DNA of 64,000 nt from Marinifilum sp. D714 (GTDB lineage Bacteria; Bacteroidota; Bacteroidia; Bacteroidales; Marinifilaceae), in the NCBI RefSeq assembly GCF_030851345.1, contig NZ_JALPNU010000021.1:1-64000 (forward strand). Reading direction: 5' to 3'. Every line of letters starts with the position of its first letter. Position 1 is the first letter of the stretch. Below are positions 45,566 to 54,055 of the stretch, piece by piece. The notes under the pieces are model-generated. The model was not told the origin of the DNA. It saw only the letters and a program-made list of their open reading frames with translations, and made no database searches. The position numbers and the translations under genes were made by a program.

Positions 45566-47947
45566 ATGAAAAGAACAATTGTAGCAATGGTCTTCTGGTG
45601 CCTCATTCAAAATGCAATGGGGCAGGAAAAGGTCTTTCCGGGGGCTGATGAACAAACTCCATCAAAGGCCCAGTATTTTTCCTGGATCAACAATACCAAC
45701 GAGGGAGCAACTGAAGAGCATACCTTAATTAATCTGGAATTTTTCCAATGGCTTCAGGATGAGTATGGGATGATTTTGGATATTTATGCTTTTGATGCAG
45801 GAGCCATTGATGGAAAACGCTTTTATGGAAGCATCTATTCAGACCGCTTTAAAGAGCAGTTTCCCAATGGATTTGACCCTATGTATAAAAAGGCGAAGGC
45901 CATGGGAACCCGACTGGGAGTGTGGGGAGGACCCGATGGTTTTGGAGAGAGTGAAGAGGAAAAACAGGCACGTATCAATCAGATGGTAAGACTTTGTAAA
46001 GATTATGAATTTGCCCTCTTTAAATTTGATGCGGTATGTGGGCCATTGCGTCCTGAAAAAGAAGGTGCATTTATAAAGATGATGCAGGAGTGTCGCACTT
46101 ACAGTCCCGACTTGATTCTTTTGAATCACCGATTGGGATTGAACAAAGGAAAACCATATGCAACAACCTTTTTATGGGGAGGACAGGAAACTTATATTGA
46201 TGTGTTTACATCCAATACCACCACAGCTCCTCACCACAGGGCAGGAGCATTGGAAAGAGGATTGGTTCCAGGTTTGAAAAGATTGACTGAGGATCATGGG
46301 GTTTGTATTTCCTCCTGTCTGGATTATTGGGATGACGATTTGATTCTTCAGGCTTTTAATCGTAGTATGATATTGGCGCCGGAGATTTATGGCAACCCAT
46401 GGTTGTTGAAAGATGAGGAATTTGCGAAGCTGGCAAGAATTTACAATCTGCATCGCAAGTATGGTGAAATTCTGGTTCATGGAATGGTATTGCCTGAAGA
46501 GAAGTATGGAAAATCTGCAGTGTCAAGGGGTGATAAGGTTACAAGGTTGCTTACCTTAAGAAATTTGACTTGGGAGCCTATTATTTACAAGATACAATTA
46601 GATCAGGAGATTGGATTGAATGTAGAAAGCAAAATTGAAGTACGCCAGTTCCATCCTACAGAAAAAATATTAGGCTCTTATCAGGCTGGGAGTGAAGTTG
46701 AAGTTAAGGTTGATCCATTTCGCTCATGCTTAATTTTGGCAACAGCCAAACCATGTAATGAACCTGGAGTAATAGGTGCTGAGTATGAGGTGGTACGAAA
46801 TATTCCTGGAAAATCGACTCTTATCAAACTATTGGGAATGCCTGGGACCAATTCGAAAATTCAGCTTGTGAATGCTGAGAATTACAGTACAGCAACTCTT
46901 AATGGAAAATCAGTTTCCCCATTACTCAAAGGAAAGTCGCTTAAGCTTAAATTTGAGGGAGAAGCCTTGAAGCAGGAAGCTCACCGAAAATTGGCTGATT
47001 TAGCAGAGGTTGATATTCCACAGGACGCACAAGCACTTTACGAGGCAACCTGTTATGCGGCCGACAACAATGCACTGGAGGTTCGATCACTGGAGAGATC
47101 AGGAGCAAGCAATATCCTTCAGGTTCAAAAGGCTCGAGATGCTTTCTTTAATCAATCCGTTTTTGTAGAAAGAGGAGTGTGGGATAAGAACCTGTTTGAT
47201 GGCGATAACGAGACAGGGTTTTGGCCTAGCAGAAAATACAATATCGACCAGAAAGTGGAAGGAGGATGTTTTCGTCTTGATTTGGGTGAAATTACTGATG
47301 TCGGCCAGTTAATTATTAGGGTTCCCGATGATTTTTCGCTGCAACCATTATTGAAAGATGAAGGAAATTACGCTGAAGTTTCTACTGATCTGAAAAGCTG
47401 GAAGACGATTACTTACTATGCAGGGGAAGAAATGAGAATTGATATCAACGGATCGGTTCGCTACATCAGATTGTGGGAGCAGCCAGGACGAATTGTGGAA
47501 GTTGAAGCCTGGAAGGATGGACAGATGTTGGATAGAAGCAAATGGAGCGCATCCAATCTGTTTGCACATACAAACAGGAAAAAAGCCCAAAAGGCATGGA
47601 GTGCAAAATTCAATCTGGATGAAATTCCTGAGGGGAGCTACTTGTCAATTGCTATTGAAGGGAAGCATGGAACAGAAGGGGCCTATGCTGCTGCAAAAAT
47701 AGATGGTAAACTGGTGGGATGTCCCGATAGAAGCGTTTCTTTTCCATCCAATACATGGGAATTTGTAAACGCTAAAAGAGATAGCAATTACACCTATTAC
47801 CTTCCATTAAATAAAAGCATGAAAGGAAAAGAGATTGAAGTGTTTGTTATCGGCTTCGACAAGGAAAATCTCGATTTCAAACCGGAAGTATGGATTTCTG
47901 CCTACCCAACACCATATCAAAATCAAATCTTAGAACTAACCAAATAA
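45566..47947 (+). CDS. Clan GH-D-like glycoside hydrolase with discoidin-like domain
   Basis: A 793-residue precursor with a signal peptide ending near residue 19. Residues ~35-330 look like a TIM barrel of the GH27/GH36 type: DIYAFDAGAID, MGTRLGVWGGPDGFG, and FALFKFDAV, where Asp155 in the KxD motif is the likely nucleophile. A beta-sandwich follows (~330-420), then a long insert and an F5/8-type (CBM32-like) region (~525-660, FDGDNETGFWPSRKYNID and SVRYIRLWEQPGRIVEVEAW), then a further beta domain. It is in a PUL with a retaining GH97, so alpha-galactosidase or a similar activity is plausible. I cannot place it in a named family with confidence. Confidence 0.65.
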   Translation: MKRTIVAMVFWCLIQNAMGQEKVFPGADEQTPSKAQYFSWINNTNEGATEEHTLINLEFFQWLQDEYGMILDIYAFDAGAIDGKRFYGSIYSDRFKEQFPNGFDPMYKKAKAMGTRLGVWGGPDGFGESEEEKQARINQMVRLCKDYEFALFKFDAVCGPLRPEKEGAFIKMMQECRTYSPDLILLNHRLGLNKGKPYATTFLWGGQETYIDVFTSNTTTAPHHRAGALERGLVPGLKRLTEDHGVCISSCLDYWDDDLILQAFNRSMILAPEIYGNPWLLKDEEFAKLARIYNLHRKYGEILVHGMVLPEEKYGKSAVSRGDKVTRLLTLRNLTWEPIIYKIQLDQEIGLNVESKIEVRQFHPTEKILGSYQAGSEVEVKVDPFRSCLILATAKPCNEPGVIGAEYEVVRNIPGKSTLIKLLGMPGTNSKIQLVNAENYSTATLNGKSVSPLLKGKSLKLKFEGEALKQEAHRKLADLAEVDIPQDAQALYEATCYAADNNALEVRSLERSGASNILQVQKARDAFFNQSVFVERGVWDKNLFDGDNETGFWPSRKYNIDQKVEGGCFRLDLGEITDVGQLIIRVPDDFSLQPLLKDEGNYAEVSTDLKSWKTITYYAGEEMRIDINGSVRYIRLWEQPGRIVEVEAWKDGQMLDRSKWSASNLFAHTNRKKAQKAWSAKFNLDEIPEGSYLSIAIEGKHGTEGAYAAAKIDGKLVGCPDRSVSFPSNTWEFVNAKRDSNYTYYLPLNKSMKGKEIEVFVIGFDKENLDFKPEVWISAYPTPYQNQILELTK

Positions 47948-47956
47948 ACGTGAATC

Positions 47957-49906
47957 ATGACTAAAAAAATAATTTGCTTTTTTAGCCTTTGCCTGTGCAT
48001 AAGTGCGGTATTTGCAAAGGACTATCAATTGCAATCGCCAGATAAGAAAACAAGCATACGGATTCAAACGGGAGAGGACTTAACTTTTTCAGTGCAATAC
48101 AGGAAAATTCCTCTGCTTAATCCTACGGTAATTGCTCTCGAATTGGAGGGGATCATCCTGGGCAAAGAGCCGAAAGTAATCCAAAAGAACACCAATTCCC
48201 TAAACAGAGAGATTAAGCCGGAAGTATGTGAAAAGAGTGAACTGATTCAGGAAAATTTCAACGAACTGAAACTGACTTTCGAAAAAGGATTTGATGTGGT
48301 TTTCAGGGCTTACAACAATGGTGTTGCCTATCGATTTGGCACTCACTTGCCGGGTGAAATAACTGTGAAATCAGAAAAGGGAAATTTTAATTTTCCGGAA
48401 AACAATTTGGTGTACTGGCCAAAGGAAAGAAGCTTCCATTCCAACAATCAGGTCTATTATGAATTTACTTCTCTGGGAGAGCTATCCTTAAAGGATCTGG
48501 GCAGTTTGCCGGTATTAATGGATACAGGAAAAGGTGTGAAGCTTGTGATTGGGGAAACTGATCTGGAAGATTATCCGGGAATGTGGTTCAATGGAGCAGA
48601 AGGGAATACTCTGGTTTCTACTTTTCCTGCTTACCCAAATAAAACAGAACAGGTGGGCGATAGAGATGTATTCGTTAGGGATAGAAAGGATTACATAGCC
48701 AAAACCAAGGGAAGCAGAACATTTCCTTGGCGCTACGTTGCCATAGCTGAAAAAGATGGAGATTTAATAACCAATCAACTTTCCTGGTTGCTGGCTGATC
48801 CTTGCGAAATTAAAGATCCTTCCTGGATTAAACCTGGAAAAGTGGCCTGGGATTGGTGGAATGCCAATAATGTGTATGGCGTTGATTTTCGTGCCGGAAT
48901 TAATACCGAAACCTACAAGTATTATATCGATTTTGCTGCTGATTATGGCTTGGAATACATCATTCTGGATGAAGGTTGGTATGAGCTGGGAAATTTACTA
49001 AAGATCGTTCCTGAAATGGATATGGAGGAACTTACCAGCTATGCAAAAAAGAAAGGAGTAGGACTCATTCTTTGGGTGGTATGGAAAACATTAGACGACC
49101 AGTTGGAGCCTGCCTTGGATCAGTTCCAAAAATGGGGAATCAAAGGCATCAAGGTGGATTTTATGGATAAGGATGACCAATGGATGGTAAACTACTATCA
49201 CAAGATTGCCAAAGAATCGGCAAAGAGAGAGATTCTCGTGGATTTCCACGGTTCATACAAGCCAGCAGGTTTGAGAAGAAAATACCCGAATGTGCTTACC
49301 CGCGAAGGAGTAAATGGAGGAGAGCAGTACAAATGGAGCCTTAGACAAACTCCCGAGCATAACCTGATTACCCCTTTTTCACGAATGGTGGCTGGCCCAA
49401 TGGATTATACGCCAGGAGCAATGAACAATGCTCAAAAGAAAAATTACAAACCAATATTCGATCGTCCTATGAGCATGGGAACACGTTGCCACCAGTTGGC
49501 CATGTATGTTGCTTACGAGAGTCCATTGCAAATGCTTTGTGATAATCCATCAAATTACCGAAAAGAACCAGAGTGCATGAAGTTTTTGTCCGCTGTACCT
49601 GCAGTTTGGGATGAAACCAAAGTATTGGATGCAAAAATATCCGACTACCTGCTTCTTGCCAGAAGAAAAGGAAAAGAGTGGTATTTGGGTGCCATGACCG
49701 ATTGGGATGCACGTATACTGCAATTTGATCTTTCTTTCTTACCAAAGGGAAAAAAATACAAAATGACCATTTATCAGGACGGGATCAATGCAGACAGAAA
49801 TGCCACAGATTTTAAAATGAAAGAAATTATTGTAGACAATACTTTTCAATATGAGTTGAAAATGGCTCCCGGTGGAGGAATGGCTGCCATGATTCAGCCG
49901 CTTTAA
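47957..49906 (+). CDS. Retaining GH97 glycosidase, alpha-galactosidase type
   Basis: A 649-residue precursor (signal peptide 1-20). N-terminal GH97 beta-sandwich (~25-280), catalytic barrel (~290-560) and a C-terminal beta domain. The segment GIKVDFMDKDDQ supplies the Asp nucleophile (Asp401), and EGVNGGEQ the acid/base (Glu456 by spacing to the characterised Bacteroides enzyme). HGSYKPAGLRRKYPNV is also the pattern of the retaining branch. The inverting SusB branch instead has glutamates and an NAHEATRPTG-like segment. Probably periplasmic, releasing alpha-galactose from oligosaccharides. It lies 9 bp after the other hydrolase, so the pair is cotranscribed. Confidence 0.9.
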   Translation: MTKKIICFFSLCLCISAVFAKDYQLQSPDKKTSIRIQTGEDLTFSVQYRKIPLLNPTVIALELEGIILGKEPKVIQKNTNSLNREIKPEVCEKSELIQENFNELKLTFEKGFDVVFRAYNNGVAYRFGTHLPGEITVKSEKGNFNFPENNLVYWPKERSFHSNNQVYYEFTSLGELSLKDLGSLPVLMDTGKGVKLVIGETDLEDYPGMWFNGAEGNTLVSTFPAYPNKTEQVGDRDVFVRDRKDYIAKTKGSRTFPWRYVAIAEKDGDLITNQLSWLLADPCEIKDPSWIKPGKVAWDWWNANNVYGVDFRAGINTETYKYYIDFAADYGLEYIILDEGWYELGNLLKIVPEMDMEELTSYAKKKGVGLILWVVWKTLDDQLEPALDQFQKWGIKGIKVDFMDKDDQWMVNYYHKIAKESAKREILVDFHGSYKPAGLRRKYPNVLTREGVNGGEQYKWSLRQTPEHNLITPFSRMVAGPMDYTPGAMNNAQKKNYKPIFDRPMSMGTRCHQLAMYVAYESPLQMLCDNPSNYRKEPECMKFLSAVPAVWDETKVLDAKISDYLLLARRKGKEWYLGAMTDWDARILQFDLSFLPKGKKYKMTIYQDGINADRNATDFKMKEIIVDNTFQYELKMAPGGGMAAMIQPL

Positions 49907-50265
49907 TTGATAAAATAAAAAACTCACAATGCCTACTTCATGGATGAATCATAAATTTTCATTTGAGGTTTTAAACAACGCTCGCTTGTAAGAATAATTG
50001 TTTAATTAAGGAGGTGCAGGAATGTACCTCCCTTTGCCATTAAAGGGAATTACAATCTAGTTAATCTTTATCACTTGATGATCTAAAATGTTTAATGAGA
50101 ATTCAATTTAAAGTTTGTAGGATTTAAAAGTTGGTTGTGTTATTGTCAGTTGTTAAGGGGTTTATGTAGAAAAAATATTAATGACATTTCATTAATCGAA
50201 AGAAATAGTTTTGTTTCTAAATTATATTGTTAATTTTATAGGTGACTACTATAAAATTGAATCTT
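49907..50265. other. Intergenic region after the PUL
   Basis: About 360 bp. It contains a short hairpin GGAGGT/ACCTCC at 50010-50031 that may end the PUL transcript weakly. Otherwise nothing recognisable. Confidence 0.4.
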
Positions 50266-51561
50266 ATGGCAAAAAAGAGGAAAAAAGCAAAACCCCAGGT
50301 TAAAAGGAAGCAAAACAACTCACCTTATCAGAATAGCCTACTCAGAAAGAAATATTTAAAAATTATTGAGGCAGTTTGCGAAAAAATGAATTGTGCCGAT
50401 TCATTCAAGTTGCTCAGCAAGGAAGAAAAAATAAGAGCTTTTGGATGTTCAGTTTTTGTTCTAAAATTAAAAACCAATAAGAAACAGCACTATACATCGG
50501 ATTGTATAAAGTTCTTTGATGACTTTGTAAACGATTTCTTCTCAAATCCAATGAATTGTGTGTGGAAAAGCAAAGTAATTGAACTTACAAATTATGAACT
50601 TCTTGTGGCAAATTATTTTATTACCTCATTTAATAAGGATTACCCCGAACGCTATGAATTTTTAATGGATGCCTTTCAGCCCATGGTAGAATACATCGGT
50701 GATTTTGAAAGTCATTTTGGAAAGATGATTCAACACTATGCTTTTGTAGCCAATGCCACCAATATCTTCGACTATAATGTGTACATTTTAAAATTGAATG
50801 TAAAGGTTAAAGAATATCCCACGCTGAGAATGAATTGGGAATCATCTTTAGAAAGTATTGCTCCAAGAGAAAGTTCCTATGAGGAAGAGGGAAGGAATAG
50901 AGCTGTTTTTCAACTCGGATACGTAAACAATGGTTTTGAAATGAATTGGACTTTTGTACGAACCAAAGATTTGAAAGGCTTGTACAAGGGCAAAAAGAAA
51001 TACCTTCCAGTGTGTATTCAACGACATGCCTACCATAGAATTTTAAGCAGGCTTAAACCTTTATTCGATACCGAAGTGGTTTGGGCTATGAATTACAACC
51101 TGAGACATGATTTACACATTGAATTTTACAATGGACGCATTTTAATTCCTTTTTACTATTTCGAAACCAAGTGTGGATATTTTTTTGCCACTATAAATAA
51201 GAATCGACTTATTATTAAAACCTTCCTGTTTTTAACTCACCATTCAACACCCGAGGGCGATAAATTGGGGGAACTATCCGGACTTAGTAAGGAAGAAATT
51301 TCCTATTGGAAAATAGATACCCTACAAAATTTTATTGATACCAATTTAAGAGAGAATGAGCAGATGATAGAATTATTTGAAAAAGCTGACTTAAGTCATT
51401 TATTCGATATGCAGATTAACCACGGACATGAATCAGATGGGAAGGATTACAACTGGAATGCCTTATCACAATACATCAAACGTGGCAAAACCGAAATGTT
51501 CGACGAAGGGACTGAAGAGGTTAGGGAGCTTTTGGTAGAAGATGCGAATGAGATAGAATAA
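50266..51561 (+). CDS. Unknown protein with basic N-terminus
   Basis: A 431-residue protein from ATG 50266 (an in-frame GTG at 50242 is less likely). It begins with a very basic stretch (MAKKRKKAKPQVKRKQ) that could bind nucleic acid, followed by a mixed alpha/beta body without signal peptide or membrane helix and an acidic C-terminus. I recognise no family or catalytic motif. It stands alone next to the RAYT gene. Confidence 0.6.
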   Translation: MAKKRKKAKPQVKRKQNNSPYQNSLLRKKYLKIIEAVCEKMNCADSFKLLSKEEKIRAFGCSVFVLKLKTNKKQHYTSDCIKFFDDFVNDFFSNPMNCVWKSKVIELTNYELLVANYFITSFNKDYPERYEFLMDAFQPMVEYIGDFESHFGKMIQHYAFVANATNIFDYNVYILKLNVKVKEYPTLRMNWESSLESIAPRESSYEEEGRNRAVFQLGYVNNGFEMNWTFVRTKDLKGLYKGKKKYLPVCIQRHAYHRILSRLKPLFDTEVVWAMNYNLRHDLHIEFYNGRILIPFYYFETKCGYFFATINKNRLIIKTFLFLTHHSTPEGDKLGELSGLSKEEISYWKIDTLQNFIDTNLRENEQMIELFEKADLSHLFDMQINHGHESDGKDYNWNALSQYIKRGKTEMFDEGTEEVRELLVEDANEIE

Positions 51562-51679
51562 ATTCTGTTCTATTGATTTCTCTCAACCTTTCGGATTCAT
51601 TCGAATGTAATATCAGGCTGGTGGGTTTGCAGAATGATTTCAATTATCTTCCAAAATTTCATTAATCTATATTAGACAG

Positions 51680-51699
51680 AGACGCAAGGCCTTGTGTCT
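51680..51699. repeat. REP-like palindrome A at the RAYT start
   Basis: AGACGCAAGGCCTTGTGTCT, a 20-bp near-palindrome of the same pattern as two copies inside the gene. The only usable start codon of the transposase, GTG at 51694-51696, lies in its right arm. Confidence 0.65.
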
Positions 51700-52281
51700 G
51701 TACAAGATAAATTCCCAAATAAATACCGCATAGCCAGCGCCCGATTGAAGGATTGGGATTATGGTTGCAATGCCATTTATTTTGTGACCATTTGCACCCA
51801 TAAACGGGAACATTACTTTGGTGAAATCATCGATGGCAAAATGCAATTGAATGCGATAAAGGAAATGGTGCAGAAAGAATGGATAAAAACACCCGAATTA
51901 AGGCCAGATATGAATTTGGAATTGGGCGAATTTGTGGTAATGCCCAATCATTTTCATGCCATCATCACCATCGGCAAAAACAAATACAATACACGTATAG
52001 ACGCGATGCCTCGCGTCTATACGTTTGATCAAACCAAAAATAACAAAGACGCCAGGCATGGCGTCTCTACCTTTGGGGCGCAATCGAAAAATTTGGCATC
52101 CATTATTCGTGGGTTCAAATCATCGGTAACGGTAATGGCTCGCAAAACAAATCCCAAATTCGCATGGCAATCCCGATTTCACGATCACATCATCCGCGAT
52201 TTTGATTCCTACCACCGAATAGAACAATACATCCAGAATAATCCTGCCAGATGGAAAGAGGATGAATATACATCACCATGA
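51694..52281 (+). CDS. REP-associated tyrosine transposase (RAYT, Y1/IS200-like)
   Basis: A 195-residue Y1-type HUH nuclease. Conserved parts are NKYRIASARLKDWDYG and YFVTICTHKREHYFG, the HUH motif in MPNHFHAIITI, IIRGFKSSVT, and QSRFHDHIIRDFDSYHRIEQYIQNNPARW, which holds the likely catalytic Tyr. RAYTs cut and join DNA at REP hairpins. Start must be GTG at 51694, because an in-frame stop lies 21 bp upstream. Between the HUH motif and the next conserved block the frame reads through two REP-like palindromes, giving a low-complexity insert (RIDAMPRVYTF and KDARHGVST). The frame is intact, so the protein may still work. Confidence 0.88.
   Translation: MSVQDKFPNKYRIASARLKDWDYGCNAIYFVTICTHKREHYFGEIIDGKMQLNAIKEMVQKEWIKTPELRPDMNLELGEFVVMPNHFHAIITIGKNKYNTRIDAMPRVYTFDQTKNNKDARHGVSTFGAQSKNLASIIRGFKSSVTVMARKTNPKFAWQSRFHDHIIRDFDSYHRIEQYIQNNPARWKEDEYTSP
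51993..52024. repeat. REP-like palindrome B within the RAYT frame
   Basis: Perfect 14-bp arms ACGTATAGACGCGA / TCGCGTCTATACGT around TGCC. Core AGACGCGATGCCTCGCGTCT matches the copies at 51680 and 52047 in length and pattern. Confidence 0.8.
52047..52066. repeat. REP-like palindrome C within the RAYT frame
   Basis: AGACGCCAGGCATGGCGTCT: 8-bp perfect arms around GGCA. Third member of the 20-bp family with consensus AGACGC-n-A-K-GC-M-T-n-GCGTCT; the two n positions pair differently in each copy. Confidence 0.75.
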
Positions 52282-52378
52282 TTAGACTGGTGGTTTTACG
52301 GATGATTGTCATAAAAACGCTGAATTGTTAGTGTTTATGCGTGTTTTAAATTGATCTTATTGCAAAAAAAATGGCTTC

Positions 52379-52665
52379 ATCCGCCAGAGTTCGGACTCGT
52401 CAAAAAAATAAATGACCTGTTCCGCGAGCGGACGGGCTTCCCAAAAAGTTTTTTGAGTAGTTCCGCCAACGGACGAGCTTCTCAAAAAAATAAACGATCA
52501 CTTCCGCCAGCGTGCGGGCTTGTCAAAAAAATAAATAACCTGTTCCGCGAGCGGACGAGCTTCCCAAAAAAATTTTTGAGTAGTTCCGCCAGCGGACGAA
52601 CCTCCCAAAAAAATAAATGATTCGATCCGCCAGCGTACGGGCCTTCCAAAAAGTAAAAATTGTTG
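52379..52665. repeat. Tandem array of seven 41-bp units with higher-order period
   Basis: Units start at 52379, 52420, 52461, 52502, 52543, 52584 and 52625. Each begins (T/A)TCCGCCAGCGGACGGGCTT or a variant and continues CCCAAAAAAATAAATGA. Units 1 and 4, 2 and 5, and 3 and 6 are most alike, so a 123-bp block was duplicated. The GC-rich half is itself palindromic (TCCGC..GCGGA). Not CRISPR: there are no unique spacers. It lies ~100 bp after the RAYT gene. Confidence 0.85.
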
Positions 52666-52997
52666 TTTCTAAAATATAGGGATGTCTTCTGGGCGTATGA
52701 CATTAGCATCCATTTGTTCATGCATGCCCTTTTTAAAAAAAGCTATGGAATTGGTCTGTTTTGGCAATATGCCTGAGAAATTGCAGAATTATCAAATACT
52801 GACAATAATAAAATTTTTTATTTGTGATATTGCAGGGTAATGTGCTTGGTAATTCTGGCAAATGCGGAGTGATCAAATGTTTAATGTGATGATGTGAGGT
52901 GTGAAAAATGAATAAAAACTTTGTGTGTTTTACAGAATAATATAAATTTATATTCGTTAAGATGATGTTGTTGGTTCATCAATAAAAATCTTTTCGT
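52666..52997. other. Intergenic region after the repeat array
   Basis: About 330 bp of AT-rich sequence leading to the DUF6261 gene. No repeat, RNA or regulatory site that I can support. Confidence 0.4.
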
Positions 52998-53747
52998 ATG
53001 ATAATAAAATTAATTTTTAGCATGCTGCGCTTAAATGAGTTTTTAAGTTATTGCGGCGAAATCATTGCCTTTCTAAAAGCAATGGATAAGGAAGGTTTAC
53101 AAATCAATACCATTATTGATGGTTTTGACTCTAACTATGAAAAAGCAATTGAGGTTGCCAATCGTAATCGGTCCAGTAAGTATACCGAGTTGTTGAAAGA
53201 GAAGGATCATCGCAGAGATGAATCTTATATTGCCTTTCGCAACATGATTGAGGCCTGCACGCATCGCAAATCAGCTGAGATAGCCGAAATCGCGGAAAAC
53301 CTGTGTGTACTGCTTCGCTCACACGACTGGTCTTTACAGCGATTGGGCAGGGCAGAGCAATCGGCTAAATTGGCAAGTTTGGCAAAAGAGTTATCGTCAG
53401 CCGAAAATACCCAAGCGCTTGCAAGCTTATCTGCAACAGAGTGGTATCAGGATTTACTTGATGATAATGCAGCCTTTTTACAATTGCAGGAAGACAAAAC
53501 CAAAGCCCAGGCTGCTGAAGAGGATTACGACTCTTTAGAAGTGTACAAGGAGCTACAGGTTACATGTGAGCAATTGTTTGAAAGCATTGAGGTGTTGAAT
53601 CGTATTGCTCCAAACGAAAAGTACACGAAAATGATCAATTTCATTAACGATTGTACACAGCGTTATCAGGCCATAGCGAAAACTCGCTCAACCAAAAATG
53701 AAAAAGCAAAAGAAGTAAGTGAAGAAACCGAAGAACAAGAGGCATAA
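52998..53747 (+). CDS. DUF6261-type helical protein
   Basis: A 249-residue, almost entirely helical cytoplasmic protein, acidic at the C-terminus (EKAKEVSEETEEQEA). Size, helical content and pattern (LSATEWYQDLLDDNAAFLQLQ) resemble the Bacteroidota-specific DUF6261 family, which often lies near RAYT genes or repeats. Function unknown. Start ATG 52998; 53022 is an alternative. Confidence 0.65.
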   Translation: MIIKLIFSMLRLNEFLSYCGEIIAFLKAMDKEGLQINTIIDGFDSNYEKAIEVANRNRSSKYTELLKEKDHRRDESYIAFRNMIEACTHRKSAEIAEIAENLCVLLRSHDWSLQRLGRAEQSAKLASLAKELSSAENTQALASLSATEWYQDLLDDNAAFLQLQEDKTKAQAAEEDYDSLEVYKELQVTCEQLFESIEVLNRIAPNEKYTKMINFINDCTQRYQAIAKTRSTKNEKAKEVSEETEEQEA

Positions 53748-53903
53748 ATAAAAAAAGCAGAGGCTCCACAAATTCTCGAGTTAAACCGACGAAAGTTTTA
53801 AAAGGGAATTAAGGGCCTCAGCTTACCAACAAAAATAAGAGCATTTTGTTAGTATTTATCTATCCTCGAAAACTTTTATACCAACAACATTTTATAACGG
53901 GTT

Positions 53904-53932
53904 AATCCTCCTTTTTTAAGGGGGATTTTTTT
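53904..53932 (+). terminator. Rho-independent terminator
   Basis: AATCCTCC pairs with GGGGGATT (one T-G pair), followed by a T run. It lies ~155 bp after the DUF6261 gene and is nearly identical to the hairpin at 37106. Confidence 0.75.
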
Positions 53933-54009
53933 GTGGGATCATCTTCTCAGCCTGATCATTTGTATGCGGAGGAGCTCCAATTAGGGTAGAGGTATAGGCT
54001 TTTAATAAA

Positions 54010-54032
54010 AAAGCCCCCAAATTGGAGGCTTT
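54010..54032 (-). terminator. Terminator of mnmE
   Basis: On the minus strand AAAGCCTCC pairs with GGGGGCTTT around AATTT and is followed by a T run. It lies ~25 bp beyond the mnmE stop. Confidence 0.8.
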
Positions 54033-54055
54033 CTAAATGATATATTTGGATTGGT

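Noticed and set aside
52351-52620. 89-codon frame through the 41-bp repeats
   Set aside because: The apparent 41-residue protein repeat simply reflects the 123-bp DNA period; no start context or conserved fold.
52379-52665. CRISPR array
   Set aside because: The units are contiguous and similar along their whole length, so there are no unique spacers, and no cas genes are present.
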